A stretch of DNA of 64,000 nucleotides, taken from contig NZ_BMMH01000005.1 of assembly GCF_014645735.1 (NCBI RefSeq), positions 1-64,000 of the forward strand, in the 5' to 3' direction. Below the pieces are notes generated by a model. It did not search any database and had not been told where the DNA came from. It was given only the letters and a program-made list of their open reading frames with translations. This DNA is from Nocardia jinanensis. GTDB lineage: Bacteria > Actinomycetota > Actinomycetes > Mycobacteriales > Mycobacteriaceae. A program made the position numbers and the translations under genes. Below, in pieces: positions 51,273 to 60,267 of this stretch; the first letter of the stretch is position 1; the number at the start of each line of letters is the position of its first letter.

Positions 51273-52088
51273 TCAGAAATTCGTGTTGCCGGCGTCCACG
51301 ACCAATTCCGTGCCGGTCACATATCGTGCCTCGTCGGATGCCAGGAACAGCACCGCATTACTGATGTCTTCGACCTCCACCCGTTCCACCGGCAGCGCGT
51401 TCATGAACGTGCCCCCGACCCGGGGGTTGGATTCGATCAGTTCGCCGATACGTCCGAGCCCCTTCGTCAGTTCGGTGGTGACACCGGTGGGGTGCACGAC
51501 GTTCACCCGGATATGGTGCTGCGCGAGCTCATTGGCCAGCGTTCGGGATATACCGACCAGCCCGTACTTCGACGCGACGTAGGGCCCGAAGAAGGGTGTG
51601 CCCTTCACACCACAGGTGGAGCCGGTGCAGATCATGGACCCTCCGCCCCGCTCGATCAAGTGGGGCGCGGCAGTGGTCATGGTGTGCCAGGCTCCCGTCA
51701 GATTGGTATCGATGGTGTCCCGCCATACCTCGGGCGTCACCTCGTCCCAGGCGCCGAGAACACAGATACCGGCATTGGCAACCACGACATCGAGTCCGCC
51801 GAGTTCCGCAACTCCCTCATCGAGAGCGGATTTCAGTTCGACCTCGTCCCGCACATCGGCGACACGTGCAACAATCCGAGCGCCGAGAGCCTGCACCTCC
51901 TTGACGGTCAGTTCCAGATCCTGCGGTGTCGCCATGGGGTATTCGGTGGACGGATACTCGGCGCACGCGTCGATCGCGATGATGTCGGCGCCCTCGGCGG
52001 CGAGGCGCAAGGCATGGCTACGTCCCTGGCCTCGCGCGGCTCCGGTGATGAAGGCCACCTTCCCGGACAATCGGCCCTGTCTACTCAT
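51273..52088 (-). CDS. Mycofactocin-type short-chain dehydrogenase
   Basis: A 271-residue SDR of the mycofactocin-coupled group. The cofactor loop GKVAFITGAARGQGRSHALR is followed by ADIIAIDAC and a YP-containing insertion (about residues 40-58, AEYPSTEYPMATPQDLE). That insertion distinguishes these nicotinoproteins, in which NAD is held and re-oxidised by the peptide cofactor mycofactocin. The catalytic motif includes YVASKYGLVG. ATG at 52088 is better spaced from GGGAT than the ATG at 52094. Such enzymes oxidise alcohols such as carveol. It likely oxidises a hydroxylated intermediate to a ketone or aldehyde, with the aldehyde dehydrogenase encoded next to it. Confidence 0.88.
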   Translation of the reverse strand: MSRQGRLSGKVAFITGAARGQGRSHALRLAAEGADIIAIDACAEYPSTEYPMATPQDLELTVKEVQALGARIVARVADVRDEVELKSALDEGVAELGGLDVVVANAGICVLGAWDEVTPEVWRDTIDTNLTGAWHTMTTAAPHLIERGGGSMICTGSTCGVKGTPFFGPYVASKYGLVGISRTLANELAQHHIRVNVVHPTGVTTELTKGLGRIGELIESNPRVGGTFMNALPVERVEVEDISNAVLFLASDEARYVTGTELVVDAGNTNF

Positions 52089-52168
52089 TTCCATATCCCG
52101 TCGTTGTCGATATCGGATTGCTTCGCTGTGCTCGTATCGAGGCGAAAAGCCCGGAAGCCGAGCGAGAA

Positions 52169-53653
52169 CTACAGCTGCAAGGCGATGAATTTGGTTTCCA
52201 GGAACTCATCGAGCCCTTCGGATCCGCCCTCCCGGCCCAAGCCGGACTTCTTCACCCCGCCGAAAGGCGCCGCGGCATAGGCGACAGTTCCCCGATTGAG
52301 GCCGACATTGCCGGCTTCCAGCGCCTCGGAAACACGTACCGCCCGCCGTAGGTTCTCGGTGAAGACATAGGCGACCAATCCGTACTCGGTATCGTTCGCC
52401 CGGCGGACGACCTCGTCCTCGGTATCGAAAGCCATCAGCGCGGCAACGGGACCGAAGATCTCCTCGGAGTTCAGCAGCGCGTCGGAGGGCACATCGCGCA
52501 GTACGGTAGGTCGGTAGAAGTACCCGGGACCATCCGGACGCGCACCGCCGAGCACCAACTCGGCACCTTTGGCGACCGCGTCCGCGACGATCGCGGATAC
52601 CGCGTCGAGCTGTTTCCGGTTGATGAGCGGACCGAGGTTCACGCCGTCGTCGCGCCAGTGCCCCGGTACGTAGCCGGACATCCGCTCGATCAATAGCCGC
52701 TGGAAGCGGTCGATGACCGACGAATGCACGTAGATGCGGTTGGCCGACGTACAGGTCTGCCCGCAATTCCACATTTTGTTGATCATCAGCGCATCGATCG
52801 CGATGTCGAGATCGGCATCGTCGAAGACGATGAAGGGTGCGTTGCCACCCAGTTCCATCGCCACGTTCAGCACATGGTCCGCGGCCTGTTTCAACAGTTC
52901 GACACCCACCGGCGTCGAGCCGGTGAACGACAGTTTGCGCGCCAGACCGGACTGGATCAGCGGTTGCATGACCGCGTTGGCGGAACTGGTGGTGACCACG
53001 TTCACTACCCCGGCGGGCAGCCCGGCGTCGAGGAATGCCTGCGCGAAAGCCATGAGTACCAGCGGGGTTTCGGCCGCCGGTTTGATCACGACCGTACAGC
53101 CGGCGGCAACAGCGGGTGCCAGCTTCCGAGCGGCCTGGGAAAACGGGAAATTCCAGGGCGTGATCAGAATGCACGGGCCGATGGGCTGCTTCACTACGAT
53201 CATGCGGCCGCCACTCACCGGATTGACCTGGTAATTCCCCTCGGTACGAACGGCCTCCTCGGCGAAATGCTCGATGAAGTCGAGACCGCTGTTGATCTCG
53301 GCCCGAGACTCGACCAGCGGTTTACCCGCTTCCATGGACAGGATCGTCGCGAAAACCTCCATCCGTTCGCGCACAATTCGCGCGACGCCGCGCAGAATTT
53401 CGGCCCTCGATCCGGGGGTACTCGCGGCGAAGGCCGACTGCGCGGCGACCGCCGCCTCCAGCGCCCGCCGACCATCGGCGGGCGCGGCATCGGCGATATC
53501 GACCAATGGCTGCTCCGTCGCCGGGTCGTAGACAGTGAACGTACTACCGGATGACGCTGGTACCCACCGGCCATCGATGAGAAGGTTCGTCGGGGTGGTG
53601 GCCAGGATCGCTTCGATATCCGGGCTGTCCACGGGGATTGTTTCAAGACTCAT
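52169..53653 (-). CDS. Aldehyde dehydrogenase (succinate-semialdehyde-dehydrogenase-like)
   Basis: A 494-residue ALDH. ITPWNFPFSQAARKLAPA, FTGSTPVG, the general-base Glu in MELGGNAPFIVFDDAD and the nucleophile in CGQTCTSANRIYV are all present. The pattern is nearest to GabD-type enzymes acting on short semialdehydes. GGAGA precedes the ATG by about 6 bases. It lies upstream of the mycofactocin-type SDR and downstream of an enoyl-CoA hydratase in the leftward operon. It probably converts a semialdehyde released from the degraded side chain or ring to the acid. Confidence 0.93.
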   Translation of the reverse strand: MSLETIPVDSPDIEAILATTPTNLLIDGRWVPASSGSTFTVYDPATEQPLVDIADAAPADGRRALEAAVAAQSAFAASTPGSRAEILRGVARIVRERMEVFATILSMEAGKPLVESRAEINSGLDFIEHFAEEAVRTEGNYQVNPVSGGRMIVVKQPIGPCILITPWNFPFSQAARKLAPAVAAGCTVVIKPAAETPLVLMAFAQAFLDAGLPAGVVNVVTTSSANAVMQPLIQSGLARKLSFTGSTPVGVELLKQAADHVLNVAMELGGNAPFIVFDDADLDIAIDALMINKMWNCGQTCTSANRIYVHSSVIDRFQRLLIERMSGYVPGHWRDDGVNLGPLINRKQLDAVSAIVADAVAKGAELVLGGARPDGPGYFYRPTVLRDVPSDALLNSEEIFGPVAALMAFDTEDEVVRRANDTEYGLVAYVFTENLRRAVRVSEALEAGNVGLNRGTVAYAAAPFGGVKKSGLGREGGSEGLDEFLETKFIALQL

Positions 53654-53729
53654 ATCGTTCTCCAGGCAGTTGTGCGGCGAAGCGAAGCCGGCGGGCTGTC
53701 CCGTGGTGGAATCAGTTCGCCGGTCGACA

Positions 53730-54611
53730 TCAGCTCACCGCATCGTCGTCGTAGGTAGCGTCGCGATTCCGATAGGCGGCCTTCGTCCCGTTGTCCCGGC
53801 GTTCCCGGAAGAAATTGAACTCATCGGGTTCGAAGTGCAGCAGTGTTCCCAGCGTGTGGCCCAGCGCACCGCGGTAGAACTGCTGAGTTCCGCCGAGCGA
53901 GTCGATCGCCATGTTGTGGACGGCTTTACCGGTGACCAGGGCGTCCTTGGGGTTGCGGGCCACGCGTTCGGCCCATTTCTCGGTAGTCGCCTCCAGCTCG
54001 TCGAGCGGTACCGAGATATTGGCCAGCCCTATCCGGACCGCCTCCGGCCCGTCGAACTGCGATCCCAGCAACAGCATCTCCCGGACCTTCTTGGGGCCGT
54101 AGGTGAGGATCTGCATATTCAGATGCCAGGTATTGCCGGCAAAGCCCAGCCGCTGTTCGGCATGGCTGAACCGGGCGTCGTCGGCGCAGACAACGAGGTC
54201 GACGAGCTCGGTCAGGTACATACCGAATCCGACCGCGGCCCCCTGGACCTGCGCGATAACCGGTTTCTGCGCATACAGGAACGCCATGTACTCCTCGGCC
54301 AGGCGCCGATCGATGACCAGGCGCTCCCGGACACTCATCCGGTACGGGCGCCCGTTCGGGTCCTTACGGTTCAAGCCGTAGGTCTCGACGACATCGTCGA
54401 AATCGTGGCCGGAGCAGAAAGAGCGCCCGCGGCCTTTGAGGACGATGACTTTGATGCTGTCGTCCTCCTCGAGTTCACGCAGACAGTTCTTCAGCAACTG
54501 GGCGTCGCCGAAGGTCAGGGCATTGCTCTTGTCCGGCCGGTTCAATACCAGCCGCCCCACCGCCCCAGTGCGTTCGACCAGGACCGCCGGTCCGGCTCCG
54601 CTCTCGGTCAT
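53730..54611 (-). CDS. Enoyl-CoA hydratase/isomerase family protein
   Basis: A 293-residue crotonase-fold protein. LNRPDKSNALTFGDAQLL is the N-terminal CoA-binding region and FCSGHDFDDV the oxyanion-hole strand. The QGAAVGFGMYLTELVDLVV segment follows, with FSHAEQRLGFAGN near the second catalytic position. The C-terminal 40 residues (FFRERRDNGTKAA) are typical of a subgroup seen in aromatic and steroid side-chain catabolism. It overlaps the CoA-transferase gene by ATGA and is likely to act on the CoA ester formed by that transferase. Confidence 0.88.
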   Translation of the reverse strand: MTESGAGPAVLVERTGAVGRLVLNRPDKSNALTFGDAQLLKNCLRELEEDDSIKVIVLKGRGRSFCSGHDFDDVVETYGLNRKDPNGRPYRMSVRERLVIDRRLAEEYMAFLYAQKPVIAQVQGAAVGFGMYLTELVDLVVCADDARFSHAEQRLGFAGNTWHLNMQILTYGPKKVREMLLLGSQFDGPEAVRIGLANISVPLDELEATTEKWAERVARNPKDALVTGKAVHNMAIDSLGGTQQFYRGALGHTLGTLLHFEPDEFNFFRERRDNGTKAAYRNRDATYDDDAVS

Positions 54612-55756
54612 CGTGGTGCTACCTCTTCCTGCTCGATTCGACGGTTGGTCACAGCCGGCTCACCGACCACATCGGCGAGTGACCGCGCGGCCCGATGACG
54701 CACTCGGCGCTCCGGGCTCGCCCAGGGACGTCCGGGAACGACGACTTCCCGTTCGTCCTCGGTGACGACCGTGTCGAAGAACTGCCGATGCTCCCGTAGC
54801 TGCGGATCCTCGACGACTTCGGAGATCGTTTTCACCGGCGCCACTGGAATCGCGTATTTCTGTGCCATATCCAGCAATTCGGCTCGGGTGTGCTGCGCGA
54901 GCCAGGGCTCGATCAGCGCATCGACCTCGTCGGGGTACTCGACGGCGATGCCGTACAGGTCGCGGTACCGATCCAGGTCGGACCATGTCGGGTTCCCCAT
55001 CATTTCGAGCAGGCTCGACCATTCCCGTTCGGACCGGCAGATCATCGCGACATAGCCGTCTTTGCAGGGAAAGAGCCCGAACGGATAGCGACCGCCGGAA
55101 CCGGGCGCGCGTCGGCCGGCACGGCGTAGTGGGATGCCGTAATAGTTCGCGACGGCACCGTAGATGCGCACGTAGGAGGCGAGAACGTCCACACCGGAGA
55201 TCTCGACGAGACGGCCCCTGCCCGTGGTAGTTCCCACGTACAGCGCGGTCGCCCCCGCGGCTGCGCCGTGCAGACCCAGCTGCAGCGCACCGATACCGTA
55301 CGGCAGGGACAGCGGCTCCCGATCCGGGTGGCCGACCATATGCATCAGTCCGCTCTCGGCCTGCATGGACAGCTCCCCGACCGGAACGTTCTCGGGTGTC
55401 TCCCATCCCAGGAAGGTGAGTGCCACATAGCTCGATCCGGGTCGCCCGTGGCGGAGGGTCTCGGCATCCAGGCCGCGCCGGACGAGTTCCTCGGTGGGCA
55501 GGTCGGTGATCACCAGATCGGCGTGGGCGATCAGGTCGTCGACCAGGGTCTTGTCATGGCCCTGTTCCCAGGTGACCACGTCCTTTGCCGAATCCAGATA
55601 GATGCGCGCAGCCTCGGTCAGGTTGTGCAGACGCTGCTCGTCCTGAAGAGCCACCACCTGCGCCCCGGCGTCGGCGAGGTGTTTACCGGCGTTGGCCGCG
55701 GCCCTGGTGCGGCCGATCTCCACTACGAGGTAGCCGTCGAGCAAGGTATTCGTCAT
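54608..55756 (-). CDS. Class III CoA-transferase (CaiB/BaiF) subunit lacking the catalytic Asp
   Basis: A 382-residue CaiB/BaiF-family protein. At the position of the catalytic aspartate that carries the acyl group it reads YGIGALQLGLHG, with Ala157 where active members have Asp. FPCKDGYVAMICRSEREWSSL and the C-terminal VAPVKTISEVVEDPQLREHR are well conserved. It is coupled by ATGA to both the enoyl-CoA hydratase gene and a second CoA-transferase gene that retains the Asp. The arrangement matches heteromeric enzymes such as benzylsuccinate CoA-transferase, in which one subunit is structural. Confidence 0.87.
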   Translation of the reverse strand: MTNTLLDGYLVVEIGRTRAAANAGKHLADAGAQVVALQDEQRLHNLTEAARIYLDSAKDVVTWEQGHDKTLVDDLIAHADLVITDLPTEELVRRGLDAETLRHGRPGSSYVALTFLGWETPENVPVGELSMQAESGLMHMVGHPDREPLSLPYGIGALQLGLHGAAAGATALYVGTTTGRGRLVEISGVDVLASYVRIYGAVANYYGIPLRRAGRRAPGSGGRYPFGLFPCKDGYVAMICRSEREWSSLLEMMGNPTWSDLDRYRDLYGIAVEYPDEVDALIEPWLAQHTRAELLDMAQKYAIPVAPVKTISEVVEDPQLREHRQFFDTVVTEDEREVVVPGRPWASPERRVRHRAARSLADVVGEPAVTNRRIEQEEVAPR

Positions 55757-56907
55757 TTGAGCACCCCTTGATCTTCGAGTTCGGCCAGTTCGGCCGCATC
55801 GGCGTAACGCCCGAGAATCTCGGTGTTGCCCGCGCCGATCATCGGCGCCGCCCGGCGAACTCGCGGAACGGCTCCCTCCACGCGCCAGGGGACGCTGGTG
55901 ATCGTCAGTTCACCGACCGCCGGGTGCGGGTGCTCGATGTCCTGCGTGTAGCCACGACCGCGGAAGCGGGGATCGGCGATCACTTGCTGCGGCGATGCCA
56001 CGCAAGCCGATTCGATCCCTTTCGCGCGCAACCGTTTCAAAAGCTCCTCGCGGGTAGGACGCGGGGTGGAATCGGGCTCGGGTTCGACGACCCGAGCGGC
56101 CACCCAGGTATCGTCTTCGACCGTGCGCCGGACCGACCAGCGGGTACCGTCGGGGTCCTGGTTGCCGCGAGGGCCGGGTCGCGCGCCCTGCAACTGCTCC
56201 TCGACGAATGCCTCTCCGGCGAGCGTGGCGGCTGCTTCGATCTGGGACAGGTCCAGATGGGTTCCCGCGCCGGTGGCTTCCCGGCCGGCGAGGGCCGCCA
56301 TGACCAGGAATACCCCGTTGAACGTACAGTTCAAATCGGCGAGCGCCAGGGCGGAGCAGCCCATGACCTGTCCGTCCGCGTAACCGATCAAGCCCTCGAT
56401 CCCGGCCAGGGCCGTCATCACCGGGGCATAGGAACGTTGCGTTCGCATCGGCCCGGTCTGGCCGTAACCACTGGCCGACAGAATTACGAGACGCGGGAAC
56501 CGGGCCCGCAAGTAATCGATGGGCAGGCCGAGCCGGTCCAGCCATCCCGGCACGAAATTCTCGATGAAGACATCGGCGTCGGCCAGCAGTTCCAGGAACA
56601 GCTCCTTGCCCCGGTCGGTCTTCATATTGAGCGTCACGCTCTGCTTACTGGCGCTGGCCTCGTGGAGCAGTTGGAAAGCCTCGTGGGAAGGGAAGCCATC
56701 CGGATCGGTCGGCCGGGGGACGCGGGCACGGTTGACATCCACCTTTGCCCGGGATTCGACCTTGACCACCTCGGCACCCAACTCGGCCAGCACTCGGCCG
56801 ATCAGCGGCGCGGAGACCGCTGTGGTGACCTCGACGACCTTGACGCCGTCGAGAATGTCGACGTCGCGGATGTTCGGCGTCGCTGCGCGTAAATTCTCGG
56901 CATTCAC
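55753..56907 (-). CDS. Class III CoA-transferase (CaiB/BaiF) catalytic subunit
   Basis: A 384-residue CoA-transferase. IENFVPGWLDRLGL and LSASGYGQTGPM are family signatures. The catalytic aspartate is D191 in ALADLNCTFNGV. GTG at 56907 follows GAGGA by 7 bases and lies 1 base after the SDR stop; the 19-residue upstream extension is the SDR gene read in another frame. It would transfer CoA from a donor such as succinyl-CoA or a pathway product to the entering acid, with the adjacent Asp-less subunit as partner. This gives a second activation route beside the ligase at 42 kb. Confidence 0.9.
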   Translation of the reverse strand: MNAENLRAATPNIRDVDILDGVKVVEVTTAVSAPLIGRVLAELGAEVVKVESRAKVDVNRARVPRPTDPDGFPSHEAFQLLHEASASKQSVTLNMKTDRGKELFLELLADADVFIENFVPGWLDRLGLPIDYLRARFPRLVILSASGYGQTGPMRTQRSYAPVMTALAGIEGLIGYADGQVMGCSALALADLNCTFNGVFLVMAALAGREATGAGTHLDLSQIEAAATLAGEAFVEEQLQGARPGPRGNQDPDGTRWSVRRTVEDDTWVAARVVEPEPDSTPRPTREELLKRLRAKGIESACVASPQQVIADPRFRGRGYTQDIEHPHPAVGELTITSVPWRVEGAVPRVRRAAPMIGAGNTEILGRYADAAELAELEDQGVLK

Positions 56908-56908
56908 T

Positions 56909-57712
56909 TCAGGTCCTCGATTCGACGACGTCGCCCGGCATACCGGCCAGAGCGGTGGATTCATAGACGTGGCCGCTGTAGACCGCGGCCGGTGCGCTGC
57001 ACAGCCGGACCGCGGCGCGCGCCATCAGCTGGGGGTCTTCCGCTGCCGGGTCGTCGGGCTCCATAACACCGTGGAAGACCAGGCCGGGGGTGGGCACGAT
57101 GCCGCCCGGGCGCAACCCGGTGACCGAAACCCCGTGGCCGAAACCCTCCGCCGCCAGCCCGCCGGTCATCCGTTCCAGGGCCGCCTTGCACATCCCGTAA
57201 ACCGTGGTTGTGCCCAAGGCATCGAAGCGGGACGGCGGGACGGCGGGGGCTCCGGCCTCCAGTGAGGAGATATTGAGGATCCACCCCGCACCGCGCTCTT
57301 TCATACCCGGTAGCACCAGCTGACTCAGGTGCAGGGGCGCCATGACCTGGACGTCGAACATCAACCGCGCCCGGCGTTGCGGCAGTTCCGCGCCGGGGAC
57401 GAAGAACGTGGTCGCAGCATTGTTGACCAGAATGTCGACCCGGCCGAATCGCTCGACGGCGGTGGCGACAATGCGCTCTCGATCGGTTGCGTCGGTGAGA
57501 TCCGCCGCCACCGCCAGCACGGCCCCACCTCGCGCTGTGATGGCAGCCGCAGTCTCGTCCAAGGTTCCCGGGAGCTTGCGCGGCGCCTCGTCGGTCGACC
57601 GCGCGGTCACCACCACGGCGGCGCCTTCTCCGGCCATGGCCGCGGCGATCGCGGCACCGATTCCACGGCTGGCTCCGGTGACCAGAGCCACCCGCCCTTC
57701 CAACTGCCCCAC
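56909..57712 (-). CDS. Short-chain dehydrogenase/reductase
   Basis: A 267-residue SDR. It has VALVTGASRGIGAAIAAAMA, an ARS motif favouring NADP, and VNNAATTFFVPG. The catalytic Tyr lies in VYGMCKAALERM. A long C-terminal segment with VPTPGLVFHGVMEPDDP recurs in the partial SDR at the end of the window, so the two are paralogues. GTG at 57712 has AAGGAG 10 bases upstream; the longer frame lacks fold residues. It lies between the ferredoxin and the CoA-transferase genes. The likely role is oxidation of a 3-hydroxyacyl-CoA or cyclic alcohol. Confidence 0.87.
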   Translation of the reverse strand: MGQLEGRVALVTGASRGIGAAIAAAMAGEGAAVVVTARSTDEAPRKLPGTLDETAAAITARGGAVLAVAADLTDATDRERIVATAVERFGRVDILVNNAATTFFVPGAELPQRRARLMFDVQVMAPLHLSQLVLPGMKERGAGWILNISSLEAGAPAVPPSRFDALGTTTVYGMCKAALERMTGGLAAEGFGHGVSVTGLRPGGIVPTPGLVFHGVMEPDDPAAEDPQLMARAAVRLCSAPAAVYSGHVYESTALAGMPGDVVESRT

Positions 57713-57795
57713 GTTCCGACAGCTCCTTCCCACTTCGGTTCCAGAAACCCGGCCAGGCCCGGCCGACGGGCCGGCGATACGGCGCGACTGCGCGT

Positions 57796-58134
57796 TCACT
57801 CGTCTTCCGGCGCGATGACGACATCGAGATCGGCCAGTTCCGCGCGCTGCCGCACCTGGCATGCCAGCCGCGAGCGGTCCGGGTCGTAGGAGTCGGTCTC
57901 CTCGAGCAGTTCGAGCTCGTCGTCACTGCGGTCTCCCAGAGCCCGCACCACCGACTGCGGCAGAAATACATGGCAGGTCGCGCAGGACGCGTTTCCTCCG
58001 CAGGAGGCCAGGATCGCGAAATCGCTGTCCCGCAATGCCTCCATCAGCGACTGTCCCGGAATCCAGTCGACGGTACGACTGGCGCCGTCGCGGTCGGTCA
58101 CGTTGATTGCGGTCACGGTTCCGGCTTCCGACAT
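57796..58134 (-). CDS. [2Fe-2S] ferredoxin (adrenodoxin/plant-type)
   Basis: A 112-residue ferredoxin. Cluster ligands C45, C51 and C54 lie in SCGGNASCATC, and C92 in RLACQVRQ. It follows the reductase gene by 15 bases with AAGGAG as ribosome site. With that reductase it makes a complete putidaredoxin-like pair. The P450 at 46.9 kb, in the same region but without its own ferredoxin, is the best candidate acceptor. A Rieske oxygenase would be the alternative, but none is present here. Confidence 0.92.
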   Translation of the reverse strand: MSEAGTVTAINVTDRDGASRTVDWIPGQSLMEALRDSDFAILASCGGNASCATCHVFLPQSVVRALGDRSDDELELLEETDSYDPDRSRLACQVRQRAELADLDVVIAPEDE

Positions 58135-58149
58135 ACGCTGTCAGCTCCT

Positions 58150-59379
58150 TCAGATCTCGCTAACGGCCGATTCCTCGACCGCGTCGGACAATTTGGCAAA
58201 AGAATCCGCGGCTCGCCGCGGATCCAACCGGGCCCCCGCGCCGATGAGCTTCTTGCCGGCGTTGAAGTCCCGCAGCGTCCCGACCGCGTCGATGGCCGCC
58301 AGCCGGCCGGCGCGCAGGTACAGGACGGAGAACTGCCCACTTTCGTGGGTCCGCACGAGCACGGTGTCGTCCGGGCGTCGCAGACCCGCGGTTTGGAGGC
58401 GGACGCCGTGCTGGATGGTCCAGAACCACGGCACCTCGCGCTTTCCCGGCGGTAGGCCCATGATGTGATCGGCGGCTCGCGCCGCCTGGGATACAGCACT
58501 CTGGATACTCTCCAACCGCAGATCGACCCCATCGGCTTTGAGCCGGGTGACGTCACCGGCGGCGTAGATATCCGGATGGCCGGTGCGCCCGTCGTGGTCC
58601 ACGACGATTCCGTCGTCGACGCGCAGGCCGCAGTCCCGTGCCACGTTCTGGCTCGGCACCACCCCGATCCCGACAACGACCACATCGGCGGGATGGATCG
58701 CGCCGTCCGAGGTGACGACTTCCTGGACTGCGCCCTCGCCCCGGATCTCGGTCACCGCCGTCCCGAAATACAGTTCGGTACCGTGTTCGCGGTGTAGCTG
58801 TTCGAAGAATCGGGATACCGGCTCGCTGGTCACCCGGTTCATCGCCCGGTCCGCGATTTCCAGGATCGTGGTCTCACAGCCGAGTGCGGCGGCGGCGGCC
58901 GCCACCTCCAGACCGATGTATCCGGCGCCGACAACGACGACTCGCGTACCCCGACGCAGCGCTTTTTTCAGCGCACCGGCATCTTCCCGGGTCTTGAGCC
59001 GATGAACACCGGGCAGGTCACCGCCGGGCACGGCCAGGTTCCGCGCCTCCGATCCGAGAGCGAGGACGAGTTTGGCGTAGTCGTACCGGGCACCGTTGTC
59101 GAGCAGGACATAGCGTCCGTCCGGCACAACCTGCCGGATCCTGCCGCATACGCGTTCGATGCGCTTGTCCTCGAAATAGCCGGCCCTGCGCAGCGGGACC
59201 ACTTCCTCCGCCGACCCGGATGCGAGGAAATGCTTCGACAACGGCGGCCGCTCGTAGGGCAGGTCGGAGTCCGGCGCGATCATGGTGATCCGGCCGGGCC
59301 AGCCGAGCTCACGCAACCGGACCGCGGACTGCACACCCGCGTGTCCGGCACCACCGATGACGACGGTCTCTTCAGGCAT
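58150..59379 (-). CDS. Ferredoxin reductase (FAD, NADH), full length
   Basis: A 409-residue putidaredoxin-reductase-like flavoprotein. VVIGGAGHAGVQSAVRLREL binds FAD and VVVVGAGYIGLEVAAAAAALG binds NADH. YAAGDVTRL is the second FAD contact. A C-terminal reductase domain contains WFWTIQHGVRLQTAG. ATG at 59379 is better spaced from GGAG than the ATG three bases earlier. It drives the [2Fe-2S] ferredoxin encoded next to it. It also serves as the intact comparison for the shortened reductase at 26.5 kb. Confidence 0.92.
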   Translation of the reverse strand: MPEETVVIGGAGHAGVQSAVRLRELGWPGRITMIAPDSDLPYERPPLSKHFLASGSAEEVVPLRRAGYFEDKRIERVCGRIRQVVPDGRYVLLDNGARYDYAKLVLALGSEARNLAVPGGDLPGVHRLKTREDAGALKKALRRGTRVVVVGAGYIGLEVAAAAAALGCETTILEIADRAMNRVTSEPVSRFFEQLHREHGTELYFGTAVTEIRGEGAVQEVVTSDGAIHPADVVVVGIGVVPSQNVARDCGLRVDDGIVVDHDGRTGHPDIYAAGDVTRLKADGVDLRLESIQSAVSQAARAADHIMGLPPGKREVPWFWTIQHGVRLQTAGLRRPDDTVLVRTHESGQFSVLYLRAGRLAAIDAVGTLRDFNAGKKLIGAGARLDPRRAADSFAKLSDAVEESAVSEI

Positions 59380-59536
59380 CATTTCTCCAGAATCGACAGG
59401 ACCGATAAGCTGGCCCGCTGGATGGCGATTACCGGCGAGGTGTCCGCATGGATCCTCTTTCGGCTGGTCAGGCCATGTTCACAGATATGAGCTGCGCCAC
59501 AGGACCGGTTTTCGTTCAGTGAAATCCGCGCCGGAT

Positions 59537-60178
59537 TCAGCGCGGCGCGATCCATAGTCCGTGGGCGTGGGCACAGATTTCTCCGCCGGACCGGATCTCG
59601 CCCTCGGCGAAAGTTTTCCGGCCTTCCGTGGCGGTCACGCGTCCCGTCACGGTGAGCGGTACTCCGAGCGGGACCGGGCGCTCGTAGACGACGGTGAGTT
59701 CGCGGGTGAAACTGATGCCCCGCACTTCGGTGCGCACCGCGTTCCAGATCGCTTCGTCCAGCAGCACCGAGACGTATCCACCGTGCAGAGTCCTGGGTGG
59801 TCCCTGGTACTGAATCGGCAGCACCACCGAGAATTCCGCGGCACCACCGGAGCCGGTCGCCACCATGGGCGGCGCCAACGGGTTACGGGCGCTCATGACC
59901 GGATTGGTCTGATTCCGCAGTCGGCCCTTACGGTCACGATAGGGCGGGGCGGCCGGCGCTGCGTCCGCTACCGGACCAGGGCATTCGATCAGTTCACGAA
60001 GCTGTCCCGCCGCCTGCCGGACAGTATCGAGAAGGCGGTCACCGGTCTCCTCCAACAGGGTGCCGGCCAGCTGTCGGCACCAGTCGGCGACCGCTTCGGC
60101 GAACAGGCTTTCCCCGGCGGTCTCCTCCCGGTCGGTGTCCCCAGGCGCTGTGCGCGGCGGTGTCGTTGTTTCGTCCAT
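59537..60178 (-). CDS. Hot-dog thioesterase (PaaI-like) with N-terminal helical extension
   Basis: A 213-residue protein. Residues 1-80 form a helical extension. From about 85 the PaaI/acyl-CoA thioesterase fold follows: VVLPIQYQGPPRTLHGGYVSVLLDEAIW is the core helix with the catalytic HGG and an acidic residue, then ELTVVYERPVPLGVPLTVTG. It hydrolyses acyl-CoA and may rescue CoA from dead-end intermediates. ATG at 60178 follows GAAGGG; an upstream ATG would place the operator inside the gene. It is divergent from an acyl-CoA dehydrogenase, with two FadR-type operators between them. Confidence 0.85.
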   Translation of the reverse strand: MDETTTPPRTAPGDTDREETAGESLFAEAVADWCRQLAGTLLEETGDRLLDTVRQAAGQLRELIECPGPVADAAPAAPPYRDRKGRLRNQTNPVMSARNPLAPPMVATGSGGAAEFSVVLPIQYQGPPRTLHGGYVSVLLDEAIWNAVRTEVRGISFTRELTVVYERPVPLGVPLTVTGRVTATEGRKTFAEGEIRSGGEICAHAHGLWIAPR

Positions 60179-60192
60179 GACCATCCCTTCTA

Positions 60193-60207
60193 TTGGTTTG
60201 ACCATTA
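60193..60207. promoter_or_regulatory. FadR-type operator, copy 7
   Basis: ATTGGTTTGACCATT contains the full palindromic core TGGT-TTG-ACCA. It lies 15 bp upstream of the thioesterase start, where it would overlap its transcription start. Confidence 0.6.
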
Positions 60208-60267
60208 CACCTACCCCAGGAGCTCGGCATTCGTCCAGATCTCATCGAAAACACCAGGAAGCACAGG

